A DNA stretch of 64,000 nt. Source: Embiotoca jacksoni (taxonomy: Eukaryota > Chordata > Actinopteri > Embiotocidae). A program made the position numbers and the translations under genes. Position 1 is the first letter of the stretch. The number at the start of each line of letters is the position of its first letter. The notes beneath the pieces are model-generated. The model did not search any database. It was not told where the DNA came from and saw nothing but the letters and a program-made list of their open reading frames with translations. The stretch covers positions 2,408,282-2,472,281 of the forward strand of contig JAKOON010000018.1 in the NCBI GenBank assembly GCA_022577435.1, given 5' to 3'. Shown here piece after piece: positions 1-10,540 of the stretch.

Positions 1-299
1 CTATGAATGTTTGTTCTAAGTGTGTCTACCTTAATGTTACACTATATTGTTTCTTATGTCCCTTCTTAGCTGTGTAGTATACTTTGCTGCATGGGCTGAA
101 GCCAAAGAAAACATTCTAGCTGCTGAACATTAAAGTTTCATGAACTGCCAAACAAACTAAAGACTTAATTACACTGAGAGAATGACAGAACCTATTGCAG
201 CATAAACTAATTGATGATTATCTGATCTGTCATGTAAGGAAAAGATTCTCTAATGACAAGTAGGTTGGTCAGCTTGCAGGGAATCTACTCAACAAGCTA
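1..299. other. unique AT-rich DNA
   Basis: No open frame, repeat or structured element was recognised. It is ordinary AT-rich non-coding DNA running up to a transposon relic. Confidence 0.6.
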
Positions 300-302
300 T
301 TA

Positions 303-612
303 AATGCACTGATAAGCCACAACATTATGACCACCCTGACCTAATATGCTGCTAGTCCTTTGTGTGCTGGTCGGGCCCCTGAAGGTGTCCTGTGGCATCA
401 GGCACCACGATTTAAGCAGCACATCGTTAAAGTCTTGAAGTTGTGAGTTGGCCAGGGATCGATTTTGTTCTTGCACATCCTCCAACCCCCTGTCTCATTG
501 GGGGCCACTGTTGGTAGGTACTCACCACTGCTGACAGGGAGCCCATAAACTTTGGCATGTTGGGGATGGCTTGGCTCAGTCAACCATCTGGTCCTCGTCA
601 AAGTCCCACAGG
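303..612 (-). mobile_element. internally deleted Tc1-like transposon relic
   Basis: On the minus strand the sequence ends with CACTGATAAGCCACAACATT at 307-326, which resembles the terminal inverted repeat of a widespread fish Tc1-like family. Just inside it, about 350-450 reads LQDFNDVLLKSWCLMPQDTF, matching the extreme C-terminus of that family's transposase. About 500-605, in another frame, resembles the start of the same transposase (a 'DFDEDQMV'-like entry into the helix-turn-helix domain). The whole catalytic DDE core between them is missing, so this is a non-autonomous copy about 0.3 kb long. The matching outer repeat on the right was not found, so that boundary is approximate. Family assignment is from memory of related fish sequences. 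Confidence 0.7.
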
Positions 613-1565
613 TTCAAGAAATGGTTCTAACCAACAAACGATGACTGGAACTTGAATCTTCACCGCACATTTCCACCAATCTAAACAACCCAACAGGTGA
701 TTTCGTACCACAGTTAACATTTTCTTTTGTGGCACCCAGCTAAGCAGGACACCAACGAAATAGGCTGCTTGTCAGGCCGAGGCACAGTAAAGTGTTTGGT
801 AAAGGTTCGGGGAAGATTGTGGTCATTAAAAGAAATCAACAGGAGACAGGATGCAAGAAATGTTCCCGTGTGCCAAAGCCTGTATGCTGATGACCCTGAC
901 GCCCAACCTTACGCCGTGACATTTCATATTGTGAGAACAGTTTCAGAGTTGCAGCCATTAGATTTTGACACGTGAACATGAACCAGTCGTGTTTGTCGAG
1001 TGGACATTTTGACCTGACAAATGGTTTTAAAAACAGGTGCAGTTTAGAATAATCTTCTGTAAACTACAAGAATGCACATTTAATTGAATCTATTTCTCCA
1101 GAAGGTTGGACAGAGACGAGCCGACTGTCAAAGCCAGACACTGCACTGAACAAATGTACAGGTGATACCACAAAAATACAGACAATATTTCCAAATATCA
1201 GCAGTTTTTTTCAGCTGTATCAGCAGCTTCACCTCACAAATCCTGACACCGGTCCCCCAACTCCCACGTAGGTGGAACTATTTTTAACACGGTGCTAACA
1301 TACCCCTTCAGGGGCAAATTAGTGTCAGTTGCTAATGATTGCATGGAGATGAGGTGCTGTGCAGGAGAGTGTGTGTGGCTTCTTATATAGTGGGAGGCCA
1401 GTGACAGACATTAATCAATAACACATTAATAGTAGAGCATTGTGTGGTAGCCGTGCACACCATCCATCACTGTGACTTCTCTGTTCTCCAGCGTGCAGTC
1501 TTATCTTCCCTGCAGACTGACTGGGTAGACTGAAAACCTTCAAAGAAAAATGCACGAGTGCACAG

Positions 1566-1567
<2 letters not shown>
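613..1567. other. unique DNA with one unidentified open frame
   Basis: An 82-codon plus-strand frame at 727-975 is open but matches no family I know, has no signal peptide or recognisable domain, and lacks convincing splice sites. The remainder (976-1567) is AT-rich with nothing recognisable. Confidence 0.5.
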
Positions 1568-1663
<96 letters not shown>

Positions 1664-1667
1664 TGTG
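1568..1667. repeat. (TG)n microsatellite
   Basis: An almost uninterrupted TG dinucleotide array of about 100 bp, broken only by a TGG step near 1662. The poly-His/Thr open frame on the opposite strand is an artefact of the repeat. Confidence 0.98.
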
Positions 1668-1962
1668 CCTGCAGCGACAGGAGAAAACGACAAGTAGGTA
1701 GATAGAGTTAATTCCTTGGAGGGTTTGAATTGATGCTGACTGGAGGAAATGAAATGTGTGTGAAACTCATACTCTGGTGAGGAGCTTGCTCGCGGCCGTC
1801 AGGCAGACGGGCACATGCAGACACCTCACATTTAAGTACAGACACACACACACTTCACACAGACCCCACACATAAGATATCTTCAAACTTGTACTCCTGT
1901 TCTTCCTATCTCACTGAGGGCACAGTGGGATGAAACATTCTCCCCAAAAGCTTTCATCATGG

Positions 1963-1963
<1 letters not shown>
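1668..1963. other. unique DNA between two TG arrays
   Basis: Contains a short, decayed CA-rich run around 1841-1870 and otherwise nothing recognisable. Confidence 0.6.

Positions 1964-2031
<68 letters not shown>
1964..2031. repeat. (GT)n microsatellite
   Basis: Pure GT dinucleotide array of about 68 bp, the second in 400 bp. Poly-Cys/Val and poly-His/Thr frames crossing it are artefacts. Confidence 0.98.
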
Positions 2032-2032
<1 letters not shown>

Positions 2033-2425
2033 AGAGTCTCTATTAAAAACCCAGAAAGGTCCTCTCTGGCACACTGTTAGTGGAGTCGGATGGCCGACCC
2101 TCCCGGCAACTTCAGAGAGGGCTTGTGATCTCTGGAGAATCCCCTTCCTTCCAGCGCCGCCTTAATGATATGGGTCAGCTGCTGGCAGGGTGTGAGGGTA
2201 CTTTGGTTAAAAGGACTCCACACATGCCTATACTTTGGATGTCTACAATATTTTTGGTTGCACTTTTGTTATTTTTTCATACATGAACTTTAAAGCACCC
2301 ACATTGATAAAAGTGATTAGTGTGAAACAGGTTTTTTTATTATTATTTTTTTTTTTTAATCATTTTTAAAAGGTTGAAGAGAAAGTTTGAAGGTAAAAGT
2401 AAAGAGGGCTTTTGGGAATCCACTC
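2032..2425. other. unique DNA with a T-rich tract
   Basis: Holds a T-rich low-complexity stretch at about 2332-2360. No gene or repeat family was recognised. Confidence 0.6.
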
Positions 2426-2849
2426 AAGGAGCACTTTATAGGAACACCTCTTCTTTATCCAATTATTTAATTAGCCAATCGTGTGTCAGCAGGGCAATAC
2501 ATAATATAGTGCAGTTAAATATAAGGAGCGTCAGTTCATGTTCACATTAAAACATTGGTTCCAGACAAGATCTGCCTGAGTGTTGTTGCTCATCATTTTC
2601 ATCCTTTTTTACAGCCACAATTTACCATCTTCTAATGCCTCCTGTGTGAACTGGTTTGTGAATGCAACTGTGAGATCAGCAAATTTCAGTCCCCAGATCT
2701 GAATCCAGTAACACCTTTGGGATGTGGTTGAATGGGAGTTTGGCAGCATGACATTGTGGATGATAAATCTGACATTAAGAACTGAGGCTGTTTCAGAGCA
2801 AATGGACACCCTAAACAGTACTAGTAAGGTGTTATGAGTAAAGCAGTCC
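2426..2849 (+). mobile_element. internally deleted Tc1-like transposon with both ends
   Basis: The left end (2429-2450, AGCACTTTATAGGAACACC) and right end (2820-2849, whose reverse complement ends in TAACACC) are decayed versions of the CACTTTATTAGGTACACC inverted repeats of a common fish Tc1-like family. After the left end comes the family's 5' untranslated part. About 2675-2800 then matches the C-terminal coding part: a CCAGATCTGAATCCAGTA stretch corresponding to the SPDLNPIE motif with its last catalytic Glu, followed by ACCTTTGGGATGTGGTTGAA. Most of the roughly 1-kb coding region is deleted and the remainder is frameshifted. The minus-strand open frame at 2609-2809 is only its antisense shadow. 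Confidence 0.8.
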
Positions 2850-3516
2850 TTCCAGGATTTCGTGGAGTTTTTTGAAATGTTTCATTTTACGGTGGATTTT
2901 CTCAAAACTTGCAATGTAATTTGTGGAGTCATTGTTTTACAGTAAAAATTTGGAAATTGTAAAAAATTGCAAGTGGAGAAACAAAATTAGTTTTTTTTTT
3001 TAAGCAATATCAGTTCTTGTGATACTGATGCTGCACATCACAGACATATTTTAGTTTTAATCTTTCATTTAATCTTTTATTGAATTTAGAGAACCATGGG
3101 GCTCAAAGTTACTAAATAAATCATAAAAGTGATGCAGCTTTACAAAACAGATGGTCTGTGACTGTAATATAGAAACAACGACTACATCTGCTGTCAAATT
3201 AAGACCTTTAGATGCTGTTTAATTCATGTTAATTCAACACAGAGGCCTGCTGTATGTAGTGTGTGTTTTGTCTAAAATGACTACTCTATGCTGTAATACT
3301 TTCAGTACAGCTTCTGTTAACGTTTTGTTCATGGAAAAATCGTGGGAATAAAAAAAACTCCAGGTTGTTACTATAGCTGTACTTTTATTGGCAGGACGAC
3401 ACACTGATCACTGAGTATCATTTAGCAGGAGCATGTTCTGAGGAAAATTCAGTCCATAACAGAGATAGTAGAGTCAGGAAAACTGGAGCTGTCTCTTACA
3501 GTGAGACAAGTGGCTG
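2850..3516. other. unique AT-rich DNA
   Basis: AT-rich and free of recognisable coding or repeat content up to the edge of the minisatellite. Confidence 0.6.
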
Positions 3517-4118
3517 CACAGAGTGGCCCGTGTCACAGAGGGCCCCATGTCACAGAGGGCCCGTGTCACAGAGTGGCCCGTGTCACAGAGGGCCCCGTGT
3601 CACAGAGTGGCCTGTGTCACAGAGGGTCCCATGTCACAGAGTGGCCTGTGTCACAGAGGGCCCCATGTCACAGAGGGCCCCGTGTCACAGAGGGCCCCGT
3701 GTCACAGAGGGTCCCATGTCACAGAGGGCCCGTGTCACAGAGTGGCCCGTGTCACAGAGGGCCCCGTGTCACAGAGTGGCCTGTGTCACAGAGGGTCCCA
3801 TGTCACAGAGTGGCCTGTGTCACAGAGGGCCCCATGTCACAGAGGGCCCCGTGTCACAGAGGGCCCCGTGTCACAGAGGGTCCCATGTCACAGAGGGCCC
3901 CATGTCACAGAGGGCCCCATGTCACAGAGGGCCCCGTGTCACAGAGTGGCCCGTGTCACAGAGGGCCCCGTGTCACAGAGGGTCCCATGTCACAGAGTGG
4001 CCTGTGTCACAGAGGGTCCCATGTCACAGAGTGGCCTGTGTCACAGAGGGCCCCATGTCACAGAGGGCCTGTGTCACAGAGTGGCCCGTGTGACAGAGGG
4101 GCCCCATGTCACAGAGCT
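3517..4118. repeat. 17-bp minisatellite, 35 units
   Basis: Thirty-five head-to-tail copies plus a 9-bp partial copy of CACAGAGGGCCCCRTGT. I read five main variants: ccccA, ccccG, tcccA, TGGCCCG and TGGCCTG types. Most units are 17 bp, three are 16 bp (3551, 3720 and 4059) and one is 18 bp (4092). The repeat has no stop codon in any forward frame. Because 17 is not a multiple of 3, all three frames read the same 17-residue peptide cycle (CHRGPRVTEGPVSQRAP-like). This explains three overlapping open frames of 187-266 codons here, and none should be taken as a gene. Confidence 0.98.
3551..3888. repeat. 169-bp higher-order duplication in the minisatellite
   Basis: Units 3-12 (3551-3719) and 13-22 (3720-3888) carry the same order of ten variant units, each block starting with a 16-bp unit. 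By my unit-by-unit reading the two 169-bp blocks are identical. The order recurs in part with an extra unit at about 3940-4058. Confidence 0.9.
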
Positions 4119-4154
4119 TTTCAGATCTTTGGCCTGCTGATGGGGACAAAGACC

Positions 4155-4157
<3 letters not shown>

Positions 4158-4187
<30 letters not shown>
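4158..4187. repeat. poly(A)30 tract
   Basis: Thirty consecutive A residues 40 bp after the minisatellite. No retrogene or SINE body was recognised immediately upstream. Confidence 0.95.
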
Positions 4188-4189
<2 letters not shown>

Positions 4190-5690
4190 TTCCCATGTGT
4201 CTCTGATCCATACAGCCGAGGGTTGTTTACTTCAGTTGTGGAACTTTTCAAGTGGAAATTTAAAAAAGAAATTGCTTCTGCCTTTAAGGCTAAAGGAATA
4301 AATGACTTTGTTTTCATTCAGAGGTGTCCTGTCACCAGTTTTGAAATGTCTCAGGGAAAATTCTTTATTTGCCCCAGATTCTTTTTTTATTAGATTGCAG
4401 TGTCAGGGACGTGTGTGCTCCTACTGGACTCCACAAATGATGCTGATTGGCTTGTCGACCGGTGGTACCGCTGACCCATTTAGTTACTCTCCTTCCCAAA
4501 CACACAGACAACCAGACACTCAGTGGTAGGAAACAACACACAATGTTTAATGGAACAACAACAGATATCTTCCACTTCTTTTATACTCATGGATGGAGAC
4601 CAGGGACTACCAAAGGAGTGGAAACGGCTTCAAGCTACATTTGGTGCAATACATGTAATATACATTGACACAATAAATAAACCCAGTGACTCTATGTGTC
4701 TTTTAACAAAGAACAGTCATGTTCAGCTTTTCCTGCTTTTTCCTACAACCTTGTGATCGCTATAGATTTGTCCAGAGTGATGATCACAGCTACTTTTATA
4801 GCTGCAGACAGGGAACAGACCATGGATGTATTAATAGGACTGGATACAGATAATGGATAAAGATGAAAAGTTTCTCACTGGTGCACATCCAAAAAAAATT
4901 TTTTTTTTATCACGGTGGTCCATGTTTATGCGGCTTCCTCCCACTTCCACAATTCTGGTCCTGTATTTTTCCAAACTTTGGAAAACTCCCTCAGATGATT
5001 TTACAGGTTACATTGTGATGGGTAAACTGCTCCGAGTCAGTAAAACAAGTGAAGCCTGATGATATTTCATGCATGGCCGAGTATTTCTTTGCTATATCTT
5101 CTGAAATCAATTTATTTCATCATTTAATATTCCAGGTTCTCATTAAATATCTTGATTTTGATTACAACAAATCATTCTTTTCATTCTTTGCTTACTTCAT
5201 GAACAAAAATAGTTTTTGTAGCACTACATAAAGTTTAAAAATGTGGGCCAAAAATGGCCCATGTATGGAAATGTAATAAAATAAAATACAGATATACTAT
5301 AATAATAACTTTGTTAAAAATAATTATTTTAGCTGTGAATTGGACAAAACAATAATGCGTTTAGGATTTGAAATAATTTCGATGGTGCATTAGAAGAGTA
5401 CTGATACAAAAATGAAAAGAAAAGTGAAAAGAAGGATTTGTGATGATCAAAAAAAAGTTAATTGAAGAATTCATGGAAACTGAATGATGAACATAATTTG
5501 ATGCAAAGATATAGGAAATTAAATCTCAGTCAGGTCCCTTTTGACCCATGTTGTGCAGTGAGGGTTAATGGGTAAATCATGAAAATGTAAATGTGGTGAC
5601 GGGTCTTGCAGTCAGAAATCTTAACCTGGAGGCTCCATCAGTCCTGTTACCCAAGACATGAGTCTACCTGTTATGTTTCGGCAGCAGCTG
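4188..5690. other. unique AT-rich DNA
   Basis: Several 60-77 codon open frames overlap here but none has recognisable homology. 5220-5560 is very AT-rich. A small A8/T10 step lies at about 4891-4909. Confidence 0.5.
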
Positions 5691-5935
5691 GAGTCGGTCA
5701 ATAAAAATCAGTAATTACACGTTGATGGGGCTGGAAGCTCAGTGTAGGGTTGATCCAATCCACTCAAACAATGGCAGTCGTTCCCATTCACACATCTGGA
5801 TATGCTAAATCCCTGTGACAAAAGGCTGTGATAACAGTAATTGCAATTCCAAACACAATTATAGCCCTCATTTATCTAATTTCCCTGTGAGTTGTTTATG
5901 CTCATTATGTTCTCGGGCTTGGAGAGGGACACGGA
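5691..5935. other. candidate conserved non-coding element
   Basis: A complex, non-repetitive stretch with several homeodomain-type cores (TAATTACA at about 5711, GTAATTGCAATT at about 5837, ATTATAG) and GATAA-like motifs. The texture resembles vertebrate conserved enhancers. Conservation cannot be judged from one sequence. Confidence 0.2.
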
Positions 5936-6879
5936 GCAGGTGTAAATTGAAAGCAGGCGTGCAGCTATATGCTTGCTGTTGTTGCCATCGATTCGTGTTG
6001 ATGGTGAGACTCCCGAGGATCAGACACTAACAAGACTCCACATCGCAGTTAGCCATCCGAGGCAACGACCCTAATGTGGAATAGAAATATTTTAGTTGGC
6101 TTTAACAAGGCTGCATTTAGAGGCCTGCAGTGACGGATGGGAGGTGAGATAACAATGAGGAGAACAGTGAAGGACAAAATTATTATAAAAACAAACGCAG
6201 AGGGGTTTAAAACATATTCTGTGCATGTTCATAATTTCAAATGAAGGTTTGTAAGTGATTTGTTCTATTCTGGGTGTTATCAATGAGATTACATGTCTGC
6301 AGCCTGCAGCAGATGTGAGGGGATGGAAATCATATTCTCCAAGACCTTTCTTCCACACCACCTTCTCTGAGCAGTGAAAGAGGTGGTCCAAGGACCCTAA
6401 GAGGCCCCGACAGGCGCACAGTGTGTCCACATTTACATCCGTTCTTCTCGGTTGAGTTGTTTGGGGGGTATTTATCACCGTGAGCTGCAGCACATATCAA
6501 ATCAAACAGCACGCCTTCAGCCTTTAACCGTGTGAGTTGCTTGTTTGTGCGAGACAGCTTTTTTTGCCCAAAAATGATTTCATAGAATACAATTTTCTTG
6601 TTTTAAAGACAAATATAAAAAAATATGCAAGTGTTAAAATATATAAGATATAAGATCTGTATATACTGTTACATATACAGAATACATGAGTAGCCCTTAT
6701 AATGACCAAGATAAGAGCTCAAAAATGAGGATAGTGAAAATACCCTGAACATAGCCTAAGATCCATGAGGTTAATTTAATATTTTATGGCTTTGTGCTTA
6801 TATGAAAATTACATGTGGTTCTTGACACGACCTCTTCTCTCATCGCTTCTGTGAGTGTTGGCTGAGATACCAGCACACC
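5936..6879. other. unique DNA
   Basis: Open frames of 133 and 61 codons on the minus strand show no domain and no supporting splice or start context. Nothing else was recognised. Confidence 0.5.
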
Positions 6880-6950
6880 AGCTGCTTCTTTGGCTTCTTT
6901 CTGGGGAATACCAAGGCGTTCTCAGGCCAGGTTGGATATACAGCTTGGTC
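6880..6950 (-). mobile_element. possible short LINE 3'-end fragment
   Basis: The stretch around 6907-6945 (CCAAGGCGTTCTCAGGCCAG and on) resembles the reverse complement of the 3' coding end of a fish non-LTR retrotransposon, the same kind seen more fully at 15.2-15.56 kb. It is short and diverged, so the call is tentative. Confidence 0.35.
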
Positions 6951-8713
6951 CAACTGTGATGAAATAATAAGCGCATCAGAGATTTATCTGTGTGTGTACT
7001 TGTATTACTCATGCTGTGGGTGCATGGAGTAAATGTGTTTCCCTAAAGTGGAATCTCTCGTAGCAGAGCTGCTCACTCAGGTAGTGACTCTCTTCAATCA
7101 TGGTAACACACAACGGCTGGGATTATTTCTTATCAGTCAGATATATTTAACACTGTTTTTATCCTGCTCTGTGTAATGTGGCGGTTCAATGAATCCATTA
7201 AAAAGTATTTTTCGTCACATCTCTACCTGTTAGTCATTATTCATAACATGCAGTTGATTTGCACTTTAATAATACTGCATCAGTTATTCTTAGTGAACAC
7301 TGTGATACCAGAGACCATAAACACACAGAAGTGTTAAAGTGCTGCATGAGCTGCAGTCCATCACTGCTATTGGATTTTTTTTCCACATGGTTCCTGATCA
7401 TGCGTTTATGATGCAGGATGACATCAACAAACCTGTCCGATTTGTGTTTACAGCTCTTGGTTTTCACTCCCTGATGGCACCTCTACAGGCTGCCAAAGAC
7501 ATTCCATACTTACTTACAAACCAAACCGGGAAAAAAAGGATCATTTTTATTGGCCACAAATGATCAAAGATATTCAGGAACCATTCTAAAAAAAAAGGAG
7601 AAAATGCCCTCACCTAAAATGAGGAAACGTGGGTCCCCTCGCAGAGCCAATGTGGGAGAAGGGCTCACAAACAAGGCCTGGTTCTGGCCCTGCACACATT
7701 TGGTCCTACTAACCCACCTAAAATATTATTGTTGGCCTCCCTGGAAACCTCGCCTGGGGAAGCCAAAGAAAGAGATTTATATGCTGATCAGAGAAGAGCG
7801 TTGTCTCAGCAGTGAAGGGCAGGGGTGGTCATGGGAGCGCAGACAGCAAGGCTCCCTGGATGTTCAGCTCTCCAGATCTGACATGTTGCAGATGGAGGTG
7901 GCAGCTCTCCAGGTAAACATCGTCTGTCACATCAGCACATGGTGGACTCGGTGAGCCGTGGCTGGACCCCTGCCCCGGCCCCTCAAATTACATCACCCCT
8001 GGGTGGGTCACTGTGCTAATCCCACCACCTTGGGCCCGAGCAGAAGTGTTCCAGCTCTGCTCCAAGAACCCGCATACAGTCTGTGCACACATGGAGGCAC
8101 AGCTGTCTACAGTCAGTGTTTCTTTTACACTGAAGGATTTTTTTCAGAACTAATTATCAAGGTTGTTTTGCTTTGAAAAGGAAATTATTGTTTGTATCCT
8201 ATAATTGAGGCGCGTGAGCTATACAATTTAAAGGACTGAGTTAGGAGCTCTTATGCTTTTTTTATTTTTCTGTGAGTTGGCTGCTGCTGGTCACACTTTA
8301 CACAAACAGATAACCACTTACCTGTTATATTATTTAATCACATCAACTTTTGATAAGCAGTGCATTTTTTGTGGCTTTTCATTGTTAAAAATGTAGAAAT
8401 AAAATATGTTTTTGGGGTTTCATGACACTTTTCTGGCCTTAGTAATTGACAAACTTACCTTAGCATCATACAATATATTTGTATTATAATAAGTGTGCTG
8501 GTTCACTTCTGATTGGTTGTCCATGTTAATTTCAACCTAATGGACACACTCACTGTCACAACTCACAATTTTTTCTAAAAATAAGAGATAGAGTGTGTAG
8601 AAATTGCCAGCATGTGTATGATCTGATAAAGCAAATAAACCATTAGCGTAGTTTATAGAAATGTAATAGAATTGTAATATACTTTAACAAAAGGAATGTG
8701 GTCTCTATTAGGG
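6951..8713. other. unique DNA with two unidentified open frames
   Basis: Plus-strand frames at 7339-7563 (74 codons) and 7550-7954 (134 codons) overlap by 14 bp. The second has a basic N-terminal part (PSPKMRKRGSPRR around residues 20-32) and lies in a slightly GC-richer patch. Neither resembles a known family and no promoter or convincing exon boundary was seen, so I do not call them genes. Confidence 0.4.
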
Positions 8714-8722
8714 CACGCACAC

Positions 8723-8792
<70 letters not shown>
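8714..8792. repeat. (CA)n microsatellite
   Basis: CA dinucleotide array of about 79 bp with two early ACGC interruptions. Confidence 0.98.
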
Positions 8793-8794
<2 letters not shown>

Positions 8795-9780
8795 AATTCA
8801 CTTAAAGCACCTCTTAACCATTTCAAATGTTCTTAAAAAAGCATGTTTGAACTGTTAGTCGTGAGTTCCTGTGCACCTGCTGTGCCTCGGTGAATGACGG
8901 CAGGACAACACGGCCGTGTGGCGTCCCTGGGTAACTTGTAAAAGTTCTGCAGAGTGCATTGCACTTACCTTAATATTAAAGGAGTGGAATTCCACAGAGG
9001 TCACATAAATAACACAATAAATAGTGCATGAGAACAACCGGTGGCATTCATGAACCCCTGCTCAGTTCCCTGCTGGCTGTTCAGAGACACTGGAAACTGA
9101 ATGCTTTCATTTGGACATGGCGGCGGGGACGTGTGTGAACACGTGACGACAGTCCCCTAATGTATTCCGATCACAGAGCTCAGGATGCGTTGAACTGAAC
9201 CTGATCCATGAAACAAAGTGCTGCTGTCACCACGGTGGAAAAGGACATAGGATGTTATTAATATTCTGCAAAGCACTCATCCATTGACAGACATATTGCT
9301 GTGTTGATGTTAATATGTACATGTTTTTTTTCTAATGTAAAGTCTTCTCCCACAGGCAAACTCAGAACTGAGCCTGAAGCATTGTTCTTCTCAGCAGCAA
9401 CTCTGGTAACATCCCAAATTGAGTACACCATCATTAAGATACTCCAGATGAGATTTGTTCAGCCAAACAACAACAAGAATACCAGCTTTGGCTTGAATGG
9501 CCTTTTACATACATTATCCAATGCAGTATAGGTGGATTGACCTGCTTGTCTGTTAGACCCAGTTCCACATTTCCTCCACTATCTTAAAGCCGTTTGTAGG
9601 TTTTCCTAAAACAGAAAACTACCTGATCTCAGATTTGCCAGTAATTTGAATACTCAACTCATTTCAACTTCATTTTTATACCTTTCATAGGAACATGTAG
9701 CCCAAAGTGCTTCACAGTGTTCAGTGTTCAGCGCAGACTTTTCTCTGTCACTGAGAGTTGCGCTCTTCATTGTCACCTGC
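8793..9780. other. unique DNA
   Basis: No gene or repeat family was recognised in this interval. Confidence 0.5.
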
Positions 9781-9858
9781 CGTCCAATCACGGTGAAGAA
9801 GGGGCGGGACAAACGTGGCTAACCACCAACACTGGTCACTGATTGGTCCGCCCTTCAC
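9781..9858. promoter_or_regulatory. CCAAT/GC-box cluster
   Basis: In under 80 bp there is a CCAATCA (9784-9790), a GC box GGGGCGGGA (9801-9809), an inverse CCAAT in TGATTGG (9840-9846) and an inverse GC box CCGCCC (9848-9853). This is promoter-like by motif content only. There is no adjoining gene and a transposon relic starts about 100 bp downstream. Confidence 0.25.
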
Positions 9859-9949
9859 AGCGGAGTTCCCAGACTGTATTCACAGAGAAGGAAACTGAAG
9901 CTGTCAGCGACAGCCTGACCACTGCTGTGGCGCTCCAGCCAATGAAGAA

Positions 9950-10540
9950 CAACTTGTGACCCAAAGCATCAACTCATCTGTCAAACATGGTGGTGCTTCT
10001 GTCCTTTATCAATTATTTCACTGACGCTGATAAAAACAGATACTGACGAGTAACTGTGTGCTCATATTTAGACAAATGCATTAAAACTCATCATTCAGCA
10101 GCACAACGATCCTAAACATCCTTGCAGGAGCAACCAAAGAGTTTTTCAGTGTGAAGAGGTGAAAACTCTTGACCGACAGAGTGAATCACTTCATTTCAGT
10201 CTGATTGAGCTGCATGTCTCTTGCTAAACACTAGACTGAAGGCAGGGAAGGTGAAGGTCTATGAGAGCATTGAAAGAGACGACACATAGCATCTGCTGAT
10301 GTCTGTGGGTCCAACTCTTCAGGCAGCGAATGCAAAGGATTTTCTGCATATTGTTTGACACCATCTGTCCAATTCCTTTTGAGCCCCTAAACATTCAATA
10401 ATATATGTTGAAAGGGCTCTATGTCCCTACTCCAATTAATCCGTTTAGTATCCATTATCTTATTTCAAATTGAATATGCTGAGGCACAGAGTCTGAAGAA
10501 CAAAAATAAATGTGTACATGTCCAAATACTTATGGTATGT
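9950..10540 (+). mobile_element. degenerate Tc1/mariner-family transposon
   Basis: From about 9990 (TCTGTCAAACATGGTGGTG) through 10106 (CAGCACAACGATCCTAAACA, the 'QQDND PKH' region around the second catalytic Asp) to about 10335 (AATGCAAAGGATTTTCTGCA, near the transposase C-terminus) the order of motifs matches the 3' half of a common fish Tc1/mariner element. The following 3' untranslated part ends in GTCCAAATACTTATGG at 10520-10535, the inner part of that family's terminal repeat. Frameshifts and stops break the frame throughout. The 5' half is missing or unrecognisable. Confidence 0.72.

Noticed and set aside
3517..4118. CRISPR-like regular repeat
   Set aside because: Units are contiguous with no unique spacers, and the genome context is vertebrate. 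It is a minisatellite.
4110..4187. Minisatellite plus poly(A) read as a composite retroelement
   Set aside because: No retroelement body, no Pol III promoter and no target-site duplication were seen around them.
3501..4301. A 266-codon open frame and two overlapping long frames
   Set aside because: Made entirely by the stop-free 17-bp minisatellite and the poly(A) that follows; all frames give the same repeated peptide.
7550..7954. 134-codon open frame with a basic N-terminus
   Set aside because: No family resemblance, no promoter or splice context, and an unremarkable length for 64 kb of sequence.
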